The notes below the pieces were generated by a model. That model ran no database searches, had not been told where the DNA came from, and saw nothing but the letters and a program-made list of their open reading frames with translations. This document shows, piece by piece, positions 1 to 10,953 of a stretch of 50,513 nt of DNA. The translations under genes and the position numbers were made by a program. The stretch spans positions 1-50,513 of the forward strand of contig OUQQ01000072.1 in the NCBI GenBank assembly GCA_900404475.1, read 5' to 3'. Positions within the stretch are counted from its first letter, which is position 1. The number at the start of each line of letters is the position of its first letter. This stretch comes from Spongospora subterranea. Lineage: Eukaryota > Endomyxa > Phytomyxea > Plasmodiophorida > Plasmodiophoridae.

Positions 1-901
1 AGGAGAGGACAGGCGACCTGACACAATCATAATAGAGAGGAGAGCACAGGCGACCCAGCCCCCACAGGAGAGTTCATACAAAAGCGCTTTACTGCAATTA
101 CTTCAACACAACCACGAACCGCATCCAGAAAGTCCAATTACATTGAACGAGCTCCTGATCATGCTATAATTGTGCCTGTATGATAAGAATCGTGAATATT
201 GCATCATTATACAAGCCAGAATAAGCAGAAGCAGTATCAGTAGTTTTGGAACGAGCGAGACCCCCGTATAAATCACGATTGGCAACCACTAGTAAAGCCA
301 TGAGCAAACAAGACTTCGAGGCGCAACAATTTGGATTAAAAATATATCAAAAAGAGTTGCACAAAGACATGAAAATGAGTCGAGCGAAATGATGTCCATA
401 CCCTTTTGCCAGAATGTAATCTGGCAGACTTCATATTAACAAGCCTAGAATGAGGTCGCGCTCCAAACCATTACGTGTTTTCGGCATGGAATAGCTCTTC
501 GACGAAAAAATAATAAAATCGACGATCGACCTGATAGTTGACAATGCCTAGACACGACGCCAGCAGATTTGGCAGAAGCGCCGATATTTTTGACAGTAAT
601 ACGAGTTACGAGCTCAACGGGTTCAGTGCATGCCTCGTTGAAGACCGGGTTCAGCAAAACACGAATTATTCTGGGTAAATCGTGGCAATCACAGAACCAG
701 CCACAACTCAGTTTGGTTCGAATCAACTCGGTTATTTGGCAGCAGCAGATGAGCAAAATAGGCAATGAGCTAGTAAAAAAATAAGACATCGAACTTATCT
801 CCTCAATCGCAATAAGCAAGAGAATCCTCGAAAGTTCAATCTACAATAGGCCGGAAATTATAGAAATAGGCTAAAAACGTTCGCGATGATCAATGGTTTA
901 T
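1..901. other. Unassigned left end of window
   Basis: No gene is recognised here. A short plus-strand ORF at 300-392 (31 codons from an ATG) and an open plus frame at 542-784 could be exons, and the minus strand is also open across 445-819, but none resembles a known family. The first 70 bases carry two related purine-rich copies of a GAGAGGA..CAGGCGACC motif. The tail of the stretch (about 820-901) is presumably the 3' flank of the ubiquitin-eS31 gene. Confidence 0.3.
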
Positions 902-2108
<1,207 letters not shown>

Positions 2109-3675
2109 ATGGCAGGGATGTCTGCTACCACAGCGCCCTCTGTCAATAGATCGCTCGAGTTGGCACAAGCAACCATCAAGAAGCTGAAAGCTCAAGTCGA
2201 TATACTGGAAAGAGAAAATCGAGAACTCAAACGAGTATGAGCGTTCTCCCATGTATGTATTATCCGCTCATATTTACCATCGTAGACAGTATATGACCTA
2301 AATTTTGAGCAAGCCAAACTTATATCGCGTCTGCGCCAACCTGTTCCTCATTTTGACGTAGGTCAGGCTTTACAACGTGAATTAACAAGTACGGGCGCCA
2401 AATCCGGCCAATATCTCGAGTCTGATTCCCTAGAGGTTGGCGATGTTAAACCGCCTAGCGCATCACAATTACGCTGTCGAGCGGTTTTAAAAGGGCACAC
2501 TGGTGCTGTCTACGATACGTCATTCAGGTTGGTAACATGATACTCATTAGCGTTACTGTGGTGCAATATTGCCAGCCAGCATTACGCTACCCCTACGATT
2601 GTATTAACATGATCCGATAGCCCATGTGGAAAGTTATTAGCAACGGGATCATTTGATGGATCCTGCAGACTATGGGACCTCGATTCTCCACGTCTCGGAC
2701 GCCATTCAGACCCTATTGTGCTTGAAGATTCCCAGCGCAACGTCTCATGTCTAGCTTGGTGCGGACCCGCAGCTGCCGCAATGGTTTCCGGCTCATATGA
2801 TGGCTCGGTACGCAGCTCTTTTATTGACAGCATTCTATGGGTTCATTGGTTCCAGGTTAAACTTTGGGATGTATCCGCGAAGTCTGTATCAACTTCAATG
2901 TCAGTTCAAGGATCTGTACTCTCTGTTGCCTGCTCTTCAACACAAAGTGTTTTTTTCGCTGGCACTTCTCAAAACTTAGTGGCAGGGTTTGACCCTCGAT
3001 GCGGAACTTCCCCAGTATACCAAGTTAGCAATGACGCCATGGTCAATTCTATCTGCTGCATCGATGAAGGCAAACAGGTATTCGCTACCGTATCATTCAT
3101 CAACCTTCTGAATGTTTCGCAGATTCTTACTGGTGATCATAACGGAAATCTAAAATTTTGGGATGCCTCTACGTCGAATTGTATATCCTCGGTTTGCAAC
3201 TCTGCGGCAGCAATATCACATATTAGCATCAATGGAAGTATATTGGCGGTGAATAGTTATGATAATATTATTCGAGTTTACGATCGTCTTTCAATGGAAG
3301 TGTTGTTCGAGCTTATCGGTCCTAAGAACTGTAATTGGCCAATTCGGAGTTCCATTTTTACAAGCGGGGAACTCAGTGAAAATTTTGTAAGCGATGGCAG
3401 TGAAATTTCATATTATTGTTTTGATGTCCATACAGTTAGATGATGATGATAACATTCGCTCACATTCCGTAAATACTTGTTTGATCGCCTCTGGAAGTGC
3501 CGATTCAACCGTTTTTGTATTCGATTTGACATCTGCGTCGCAGAGCGAACAAAAACGCCTTTCTGGCCGTGGGCTCTATGGTCATAAAGACCGAGTTTAT
3601 TCTGTCTCATTTCACCCTGGGCGAGCGCTTCTTGCTTCTGCTTCTGCAGATTCTACTATAAGAATTTGGAAGTAG
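2109..3675 (+). CDS. WD40-repeat protein with N-terminal coiled coil
   Basis: Six exons join in frame: 2109-2234, 2310-2527, 2621-2807, 2856-3077, 3123-3386 and 3436-3675, giving 418 residues. Introns are 44-93 nt with GT-AG ends; those at 2808-2855 and 3078-3122 are multiples of three with no stop, so intron retention would be silent to a frame scan. Residues about 15-42 form a heptad-like coil (LELAQATIKKLKAQVDILE). Then come WD blades with GH...WD signatures: KGHTGAVYD...CRLWD, VSGSYDGSVKLWD, LTGDHNGNLKFWD, and a final GHKDRVYSVSF...TIRIWK. The repeats imply a beta-propeller scaffold. I cannot assign it to a specific orthologue; the order 'short coil, then propeller' does not by itself identify a complex. 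Confidence 0.88.
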
Positions 3676-4038
3676 CATTGGTTCTGGTCAAGCTCATCTT
3701 AAGGGCAACACTATCAAGAACGTTGAGCTGATCCGTCATATCCTATTGGTCACGTTGCTTTCTCCCCACATAAGTCGGTAATTCAACAACAATAGGAATG
3801 GTTCATAAGCAAGTGGTTGAACACATTCCTTTGAGTGCTAATAAACATTCAATTTAAATGGTCTATGTGGTCCTCCGTAGTGCCAAGGCACACTTCTGGA
3901 ATGACCCGTGAGGTGTTCTTCGAACAAATAACAACAACCGCAAATCTGTGGAGTAGTTTTATTCTATTCCAACGAGAAACTGTTCTTTCGACAACTTAAC
4001 AAAACCTGACATAGCAGAATGGCCTGAATATTAATAAA
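3676..4038. other. Convergent intergenic region
   Basis: This is the shared 3' flank of the converging WD40 and MIC60 genes. It contains AATAAA-like motifs (for example near 3840 on the plus strand) but no open frame or repeat that I can support. Confidence 0.3.
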
Positions 4039-5797
4039 TTAGGAGGAACTAGACCACCGCGAACTGTTTAGGGAGAGTTCGGATGCATAAAGCTTTAATA
4101 GGTGCATGGTTTGAGAGACCAACAGCCGATTTTTAGCATCCTTTAACCAATCACGGGACATGTCATATGAAGCACCTCGCGGATCAAGGGATTCGATTTC
4201 GGCAACTACTGATTGTAGATCTGCTTGACCCATAAAGAAATACGCGCGTTGAATCTTGGCGAAATCGTCAGACCCGTAATCGTACGCATTTCGCTCAAGT
4301 AAGAGACAAGAACAGACAGCAGCTGATAAACATTAACAAGGAGAAAATGTTAGTTACATGTTCCATACCAAGAAGCTGCTCGAAAATCCCAGCGTCAGGT
4401 GAAGTCAAAGCTGCTCGGCGATAAGACCGTGACATTTGCTTAAAGCGCGTTTTGAGCTGAGCAAACGAATTAATACCACGATTAACGATTTCTTTAGGCA
4501 CCTATTCGAAAAGATTACACAATATTATTCTGACGCTTAAATACAACCTACAGAGTTGACGGCTGCAGATATAACTTGGTCATTTTTGAGAGACTCTAAT
4601 TGAGACCAAGCTGCGGTAAAAGGAATCGCAGACTCTAAGTCCTTGTCAAGTCGGTTCGCAATGACGACTAATGCATGTGCCTTGTCACGAACATGTTAGG
4701 GTAACAAACCAATAAAAGGGGCATATTCACAACTTGACGTGATTGTTTAAGCTGTAAATCATGCTCATTCATAAGCACATCGAGAGCGACTGCTTTCTTG
4801 TTCATTTCATTCATTCTTTCGAAGCGAGAAGCGCGTTCTGCAGCAATTTCATTTTCAATTGCCTATGATATTGGTAGTCAAACAACACGAAGCAAATATA
4901 GCAAATTGCTAGCCAAACCTTCTTTTGCTCATATAAGTGTTGTTCGAGTTTGGAGAATATTTCTTTCTCTCTGAGCACCAAAGTTGGCCGGATGAGATTT
5001 TCGACCCTTTCATTGATAACTTCATCAAATTCTTCCCGAAGCTTAGCTTCTCGTTGTTGCAACTTTTAGATTGCGAATGAATTTTTTGTCAAGAAAAGCG
5101 AGAGCGTCACTATACCAAAGTATGAACAATTACAGCTTGATGGGGCTCAGGAGGTCGTTCAGAGTTATTCCCCATCGAGTTTGTAGAAACTGCCTCCTCT
5201 AAATCTTCCGAGGATACATCCTCAATACGGCGCAATCTGAAAAGCAACACATTCAACCCATTGCCAACTAGCGTGGCCCAGATCACTACACTGATAATCA
5301 TCCTTCATGGAACCAGTAGTTTTGCTAGGTTCGTGTTGATCGGATCCTGGTATATTTGATAGCAAAGATTGCCATGCCTTCCTGTGAAAGACCGAAAAGG
5401 ACTACCAAACTGTAAATGGAAACAACCACAAAGGAATCCAAAAACGTCATGAAATAAGGTACCTGGAAAATTTTCGAACCATAATCAGTCACAACGCTTC
5501 GAAAATTGTCATCCTTGATGTATAGAGCGATGCCAACACCTCCAACGAACATCGGAACGGCTAAAACACTGCTTACTGTCCTGAGCCACGATCTTTTGGT
5601 TCCATTATCTTAAAATCGTAATCAAAATATATGAAAACCTAGCTCAACATGCAATATATACCTGGAATGACTTTACCGTTTACTAACGGTGGCGATGCCA
5701 ACTCTTTCACATCAGAAATAGATGCGGGTGTTTTACCATTAACAGCTTTTTTTGATGCGAATCTAATAAGTGGTTTGCAGGATCCGAACTTGATCAT
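4039..5797 (-). CDS. MIC60: MICOS subunit MIC60 (mitofilin)
   Basis: MIC60 builds crista junctions in the mitochondrial inner membrane. Nine exons join cleanly (5797-5662, 5608-5463, 5377-5292, 5236-5116, 5062-4919, 4862-4734, 4680-4552, 4501-4369, 4322-4039) to give 435 residues. Residues 1-45 look like a matrix-targeting presequence (MIKFGSCKPLIRFASKK). A membrane segment follows (VLAVPMFVGGVGIALY) and then a short DDNFR...DYG stretch typical of mitofilin. The middle is charged coiled coil. The C-terminal mitofilin signature is clear: an LKTRFKQMSRSYRRAAL helix and the final ESLDPRGASYDMSRDWLKDAKNRL region. It is shorter than animal (about 750) and yeast (540) proteins. Exon 3 and exon 7 acceptors were chosen by frame; the other boundaries are well constrained. 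Confidence 0.9.
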
Positions 5798-6592
5798 TTG
5801 GGAGAATGCACAGCCCCGTTGAAAAAGTCAGGGATGCTGAGCACCGAATATAGGAATTGGTTGGTTTGAAGGATAGACAGGGTCAACAAGGCCCGGTTGA
5901 GTTAAAGATAGTATTGTGTAGGATTTCTTCCTTATTGAGGTTCCGCACAATCACATTCGCATTGTAATCATTGCCTACCAATTGCTGCAGGACATGGCTG
6001 TCTACCACTGCTGCCTACCAATAACTTCCTACCACTACTGCCTACCAATAACTTCCTACCACTACTGCCTACCAATAACTTCCTACCACTACTGCCTGCC
6101 AATAACTTCCTACCACTACTGCCTACCATTACTCTACCAATAACTTCCTACCACTACAGCCTACCGACCTGCCTATCTCATTGCTGCCTGTCGTGTAGCC
6201 TACCATTGCTGCCTACCGCTGTTGCCTACCACCTCGTACCCTATCAACATCATTTGAGGTGTTGTATTCTCCTTGATATTCCCTAGTTCACATATTACTC
6301 TCTTTCACCGATTCAGCTTAAAACCACTGTAATCCACAAAAACTTTGCAATTATGTATCACATATATGTGATTCTTCAGCCACGGTTTGCTGTAAAAGAT
6401 AATGACCATAGTGTTATAATAGGCAATTTAATGTGTTGATTATTGTTGTACCATAGCCACAACCGTTGAGAATTATGAACACTGATTGATTGGCCTTGAG
6501 GTAATTGAGAAATGAAGAGGCTGTTCCCGGGGGATTGGTCCGACCGGTGACTTATGACCCCCTCTTGGCCATTAGTAATATTGTTTAGCCAT
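5798..6592. promoter_or_regulatory. Divergent intergenic region between MIC60 and RRM gene
   Basis: About 795 bases with no supported gene. It must contain both promoters. Its centre is occupied by a pyrimidine-rich minisatellite (listed separately). The minus-strand open frame across 6376-6693 overlaps the RRM gene's first exon and has no family similarity, so it is taken as a shadow. Confidence 0.35.
6000..6237. repeat. 27-bp CTACC-rich minisatellite
   Basis: Four near-perfect copies of a 27-bp unit beginning CTGCCTACCAATAACTTCC start at 6011, 6038, 6065 and 6092. The fourth has one substitution (CTGCCTGCC). A fifth, rearranged copy follows from 6119, and degenerate CTGCCTACC pieces continue to about 6237. 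The whole block is strongly pyrimidine-biased on the plus strand. Unit length is divisible by three, but neither flanking gene reads into it. Confidence 0.93.
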
Positions 6593-7429
6593 ATGGCGTC
6601 ATTAACGCTTGATGACAAACTCGACATGTCTCTTGACGATGCTCGCTTAGCTGAATCTGGGACCAAATCTCGCCCAAATCGCAGTGAGGACAAGCTCAGT
6701 AAAATGGCAAACCCGAACCTGATAACGAATGGGCGGCTTTATGTCGGAAATCTGTCGTTTGATACGTCTTGGCAGTAATATCGCATAACTTTCGTCTATT
6801 TCTAGAAAGAATAGCGACGACGTTTTCACTTAATGGCACATATTTTCCTGTTTTTTTTTCGCCAATAGCCGTCCTCTTGTTTATCATCGTGTGTTGTTCA
6901 GGGATCTAAAGGATCATATGCGCCAATGTGGTGAAGTGATTCATGCAGATATCCTAATGTATCCTGGAACCAATCGCAGTAAAGGTTGTGGTGTTGTCCA
7001 ATTCGCAACGGCGCACGAGGCTGTCAGGGCAATCGATCAACTCAATAACTCATGTTGGTGTTTGTCAATCAGGATGGCATGTGTTTTTCAGCATCGTTAT
7101 TAGTGCTTCACGACCGCCCAATATTTATTCGTGAGGATCGCGTGGCCAATACCGGTGCACGGCGGTCGCGATCTTCTGATTCTCATTCTACGTCCGTTTA
7201 TATCGGCAATCTGCCATATTCATATTCATGGCAAGACCTTAAGGATCTCTGTAAGACCTGTGGGGAGGTTTCACACGCCGACGTCATTCTGGACTCAAGC
7301 CAGCGGTCTCGTGGTTTTGGAATTGTGCAGTTCGCATCTAGGATAGACGCTGAACATGCAGTACAACAGCTAAATGGGGCAGATATCAATGGCCGGCCAA
7401 TTTTTGTGCGATTTGATTCGTTCGCTTGA
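6593..7429 (+). CDS. Two-RRM RNA-binding protein, Gbp2/Hrb1-like
   Basis: Three exons (6593-6774, 6902-7053, 7104-7429) give 219 residues. RRM1 begins RLYVGNLSFDTSWQDLKDHM (RNP2 LYVGNL) and has RNP1-like KGCGVVQF. RRM2 has SVYIGNLPYSYSWQDLKDLC and RNP1 RGFGIVQF. Both share the 'SWQDLKD..+.CGEV.HADV' helix typical of the fungal Gbp2/Hrb1 and hnRNP-M-like family, which packages and exports spliced mRNA. The N-terminal 45 residues are polar and lack obvious RS or RGG repeats, so a shuttling SR-type role is inferred only from the RRMs. The first intron (127 nt) is longer than most here. The first exon ends CA before GTAATATC and the second begins G-GAT, restoring WQDL exactly. Confidence 0.88.
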
Positions 7430-7816
7430 GGAATATTGTCCCTAAATTCGCCCCATCATCTTATTAATGAAATATATATAGTATGTTGGCCGAATGTTGA
7501 GAGGCTCGATCCCAGAAATCGAGAACAGTTTGACGAGTGATTCGACTTGTCGTTGCAGATCAGCACATTCTATCAGCAGCCATAGTTTCAACATGATTGC
7601 CATTTATAACATTAGGGCTTTATTAGATCTTTTGCTATTTAAGAATCTCAACGTTCACAACATATCTTGCTATTAGTACCACTATCACAGTGATGATGGA
7701 ATTCCAATGCAATCTTCTCTCATCTATACAGCATTTCGATCATGTAAGAAGGGGTGAATTTTCAATCTACCTGTTTCAGAGTTGAGATGAGGTTTTCTTG
7801 TTAGGAGTTAAATCAA
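7430..7816. other. Intergenic region, no gene seen
   Basis: This is the 3' flank of the RRM gene and promoter region of the WW protein. An open frame at 7494-7676 has no recognisable similarity and AT-rich composition. No repeat or element was seen. Confidence 0.3.
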
Positions 7817-8949
7817 ATGATAGTGTCGCTGGGGATCGATGTTGGAAATGAATCGCATCTGTTTTGGATTGCGGAAATGGCGTTAACTTTACCATTACCG
7901 TTTCCTTGGGAAGTTCATCATCAAACTGATACGTCCCCGATGTTCTATTTCAACCCGGAAACGGGCGGATCACAGGGAGCGCACCCTTTGTGGAATCGCA
8001 TCCTTGATCTCATTCATCTGCATAGAACATCTGGTTGTCACGGTACTCGCTTTCCATTTGGCACAAGATTGGCACCCGATCAACTGGTCATAAAAACGAT
8101 TTTTTTACAGGAGAAACATCATCGAGCACCTATCGTGTTAGCGATCAATATGATCGTAATGTGGCCGCAAGGCGGCAATGCTCAGCGAATATAGATCTGG
8201 AACGGTTTACAGGTCGCAGGATGAAGCAAGTGCAGATACGGATCGGGACTGCCAGAAGGCGCATGAAGGCGCATATCGAAAAGCAAAAGCAATCGCTGAC
8301 GCTGTTTCATCGCAAGATTTCGATGGAGATCCCGAGAATACAGGCGATGATAGAACTCATAAAATCGTTCATTGGTCAAGCGCCGACGATGTATTCCAGC
8401 GAGTGCCGAGATTATATTGAGGAGCTGAAAATAGCCCAAGGACAAGTCAAGAAAGTGGTGGATGAACTAAATGTGCAGCGATTGAACGTCAACAATCGAA
8501 ACACTGACAGCCAATTGGAACTTCATACGAAAAGGGAGGTGCAAAGTCAGGTTCGTCAATCACGAATGATCATTGCCAATGCAAGTCGATGGATCGAGAG
8601 AGCCAAGGAGGAAGTTCGAAGCGATAAGAAAAGGATCAGCGTCAGCTTTCGTAAAAGAAACGCCCTTCAGGCCAAATTGGTTCCAGGGATAGATGTTCTC
8701 ATGAGGCGAACGAAACTGGAGGTGGCAGGACTGGAACATAGCATCAACAGGTTAAGAACCATGGAACATGATATATCACAGATAGAGGAGAGAACCAGGA
8801 GCAGAATTGACGTTGACCAAGGAACGCTGTCGACTGAATATAGGGAGGCCGCGAGACGGTTGGGGGAGGCGCATAAGATGCTGCAAACGAATCTAGGGCG
8901 AACAAGCAGGCAACTAGCGACGATCTGCACTAAAGAGCACGATCCATGA
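7817..8949 (+). CDS. WW-domain coiled-coil protein, CEP164-like N-terminus
   Basis: Two exons (7817-8042, 8111-8949; 68-nt intron) give 354 residues. Near residue 30 there is a WW-type module: LPLPFPWEV...FYFNPETGGSQGAHPLWN, followed by a helix RILDLIHLHRT. This order, WW plus a basic helix, resembles the N-terminus of CEP164, a distal-appendage protein needed for ciliary membrane docking. The second conserved tryptophan of WW (usually TW.HP) is replaced by QGAHP, so ligand binding may be altered. The rest is a long basic coiled coil (about residues 100-350). CEP164 is much longer in animals, and any long coiled-coil WW protein would fit, so the orthology is tentative. An internal ATG at residue 21 is an alternative start. 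Confidence 0.7.
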
Positions 8950-9041
8950 AAACACCAACAAAAAGCTGTGAAAAATACTAAAATCGATGATCGATCGGTA
9001 TAAAACCAATAATAGGAAATTAGATGTATAAATATAACACA

Positions 9042-10171
9042 TTATTCGTCATCGCTTTCTTCCTCGCCAGAGGACTCGTCAGCTAGATGGGCAAGAAGTT
9101 TTGGGTCAACTCCCATTAGCCCAGCAAGGAACTCACAGATCTGCGCTTCCGATATCAATTCCAATCCTCGAATTCCTCGCTGATACTCGTATACTGGACC
9201 CGATCCTGTATCTCCCACTACATCGCCGTCATGTTTCTTACGCCGATGTAAAAACCTGAGGAACAAAAGGTTCAGAACGCCAGTTGAGAGAAAGACTAAA
9301 ACTGGCACCTACTGCTGCTTGCATAGACTCGCTAATTGCGTTTTAATCGGGCCTAGAACCGGATGAGCCCGATCGGACAGGCCTAAACTTGAGAGAAATT
9401 GTAATAGGTTGGCTTCTTCACAGGTGCCATATTTCAAATATAAAAACCCGTATACGACGATAAGCAAACCTCGGACTGGTGCGAACCTGTTGGGAAACAC
9501 GTGAATCCAATGAACGAAGAAAGAGGAGAAGACAATCAGATACTCTTCATTCTTCAGATTGATGTGCTCTAGCCACTCTGAGTTGTTAATGGCGTTCTTG
9601 AGAACATAACTCTTTGTTCTCGATGTTTGCTTCTTCCCCTTCGCTTTAGATTCGGCTGCGTCAGCAGGTTCGACATTTCCTTGAGCATCGATAAAACCGA
9701 CCGTCACCAAATCATAACCAAAGTGTTCGCGGAAGCGTTGCTTCGCCTCTTTCATGAGCGTCGCCAACTTGAAATGTTGATGAACCGACATGACATGTTT
9801 ATGGATGTCAGTTGAACGGCAGGGCTCAAAATGAATGTTGCGAATCATGATCAGGCGCATTAGATCCGCTACAGCACCATCCATACGTTGATTCCCAGAA
9901 TCATCATCATCTTCTGCCCGCTCCGGTTCTCTAAATGATAATGAAACTCATCTGAATTTTTGACGAAAAACCAATAAAAATATTACTCAGGAACATCGTC
10001 AACATCTACAGGCCCGTTGTCGTTTTCATCTTCCTCCGAAGATGCTGGACGGGCAGGGCGAGATTTCCTTTCAGCGGCGACACGTTTGGACTGACGATGT
10101 TCCTGCGAAACGTTTCCTGAGTTATCAGCATTTGTTGGTTCATCTCGCCGTCTAAGACGCCCCCGTTGCAT
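9042..10171 (-). CDS. NSE3: MAGE-domain protein, SMC5/6 subunit NSE3
   Basis: NSE3 binds DNA and the NSE1 RING ligase in the SMC5/6 complex, which acts in recombination repair. Exons 10171-9987, 9930-9313 and 9255-9042 join to 338 residues. The N-terminal 75 residues are acidic and disordered. The MAGE homology domain starts with ADLMRLIMIRNIHFEPCRSTDI (winged helix A) and continues FREHFGYDLVTV. The second winged helix has GLLIVVYGFLYLKYGTCEEANL and LSSLGL, and the end carries the diagnostic YEYQRGIRGLELISEAQICEFLAGL. The tail is acidic (SGEEESDDE). A stretch at about 9470-9530 could hide a 47-nt intron with a weak GTCTTC donor, but the straight frame is kept. The upstream GTG at 10180 is not needed; the ATG at 10171 is used. 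Confidence 0.88.
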
Positions 10172-10953
10172 ATTGCCCACAATGGAGTGTGTGTCTTGGG
10201 CAGTAACGATATGAGGGATGGATGTACAATAGCCGACAGGTCAGCAGTCGGGGGACGTCATGTGCAGTGTAACACTAATAAGGCCGTGACATTATGGCGT
10301 GTCTCTCTATATCAACCACACAATAATTATTCCACAATCCCTATTTTACAGTGGGGTTATTCATACATGACCCTCAATCTAGGGGGTATTTACAGAAACG
10401 ATGGATCTTCATGCTGTGGTGTATCAACGCTTGTTCTGAAGTGGCAACATATTACGGTCGAATTGATCTTCATCATGTTAACTGTGGGTTTCATGAAGAC
10501 CGGTCGAAACCAGTTCTGCGACTGTGATTTCAAAGCTCCACCATCGTCATTATATCTGTTCTTTTGCGGAGACAGGCTCTGGATATGGAATTGATAAAAA
10601 CCAAAGACTACAGGACAACGGTCCATATAATTTTGTACAATACAGTGTTTTAAGTTGGAAGTGAGAAATAACTGTTGTGTATCTGATGTTAGCAAATTAA
10701 CGGGTAAAAACTGCTGCTACTTCTGTCGATGGTCCATGAGCGAACACCCAATTCACAAATCAATCAGTATCGATTTCGAACGATTCAAATGAAAACCGTT
10801 GGGCTGTATTTGATATCGCACATTACGTTTTAGGTCAAACACACAAGACTCTGGAATCTCCAGAGCGCTATACAAGCAATTTAGGAGGTGATTTATTACA
10901 AGTAGTTGCAAGTAAACGCAGAGCAGTGAGGGCTTGCTGAATCGAATACGGCT
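10172..10953. other. Intergenic region with unassigned ORFs
   Basis: About 780 bases between NSE3 and TIMELESS. Open frames exist on both strands (plus up to 10594, minus 10695-10390), overlapping each other. The minus one starts from an ATG and reads 101 codons, but contains no motif I recognise and lies opposite an equally open frame, so neither is called. An intron-containing small gene cannot be excluded. Confidence 0.3.

Noticed and set aside
445..819. 124-codon minus frame at left end
   Set aside because: Opposite strand is also open, composition is unlike a known protein, and no family motif or splice structure supports it.
6376..6693. 105-codon minus frame over the RRM gene start
   Set aside because: Antisense to a well-supported coding exon; treated as a shadow.
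10390..10695. 101-codon minus frame starting with ATG between NSE3 and TIMELESS
   Set aside because: The plus strand is equally open there and no motif or splice site argues for either; left as intergenic.
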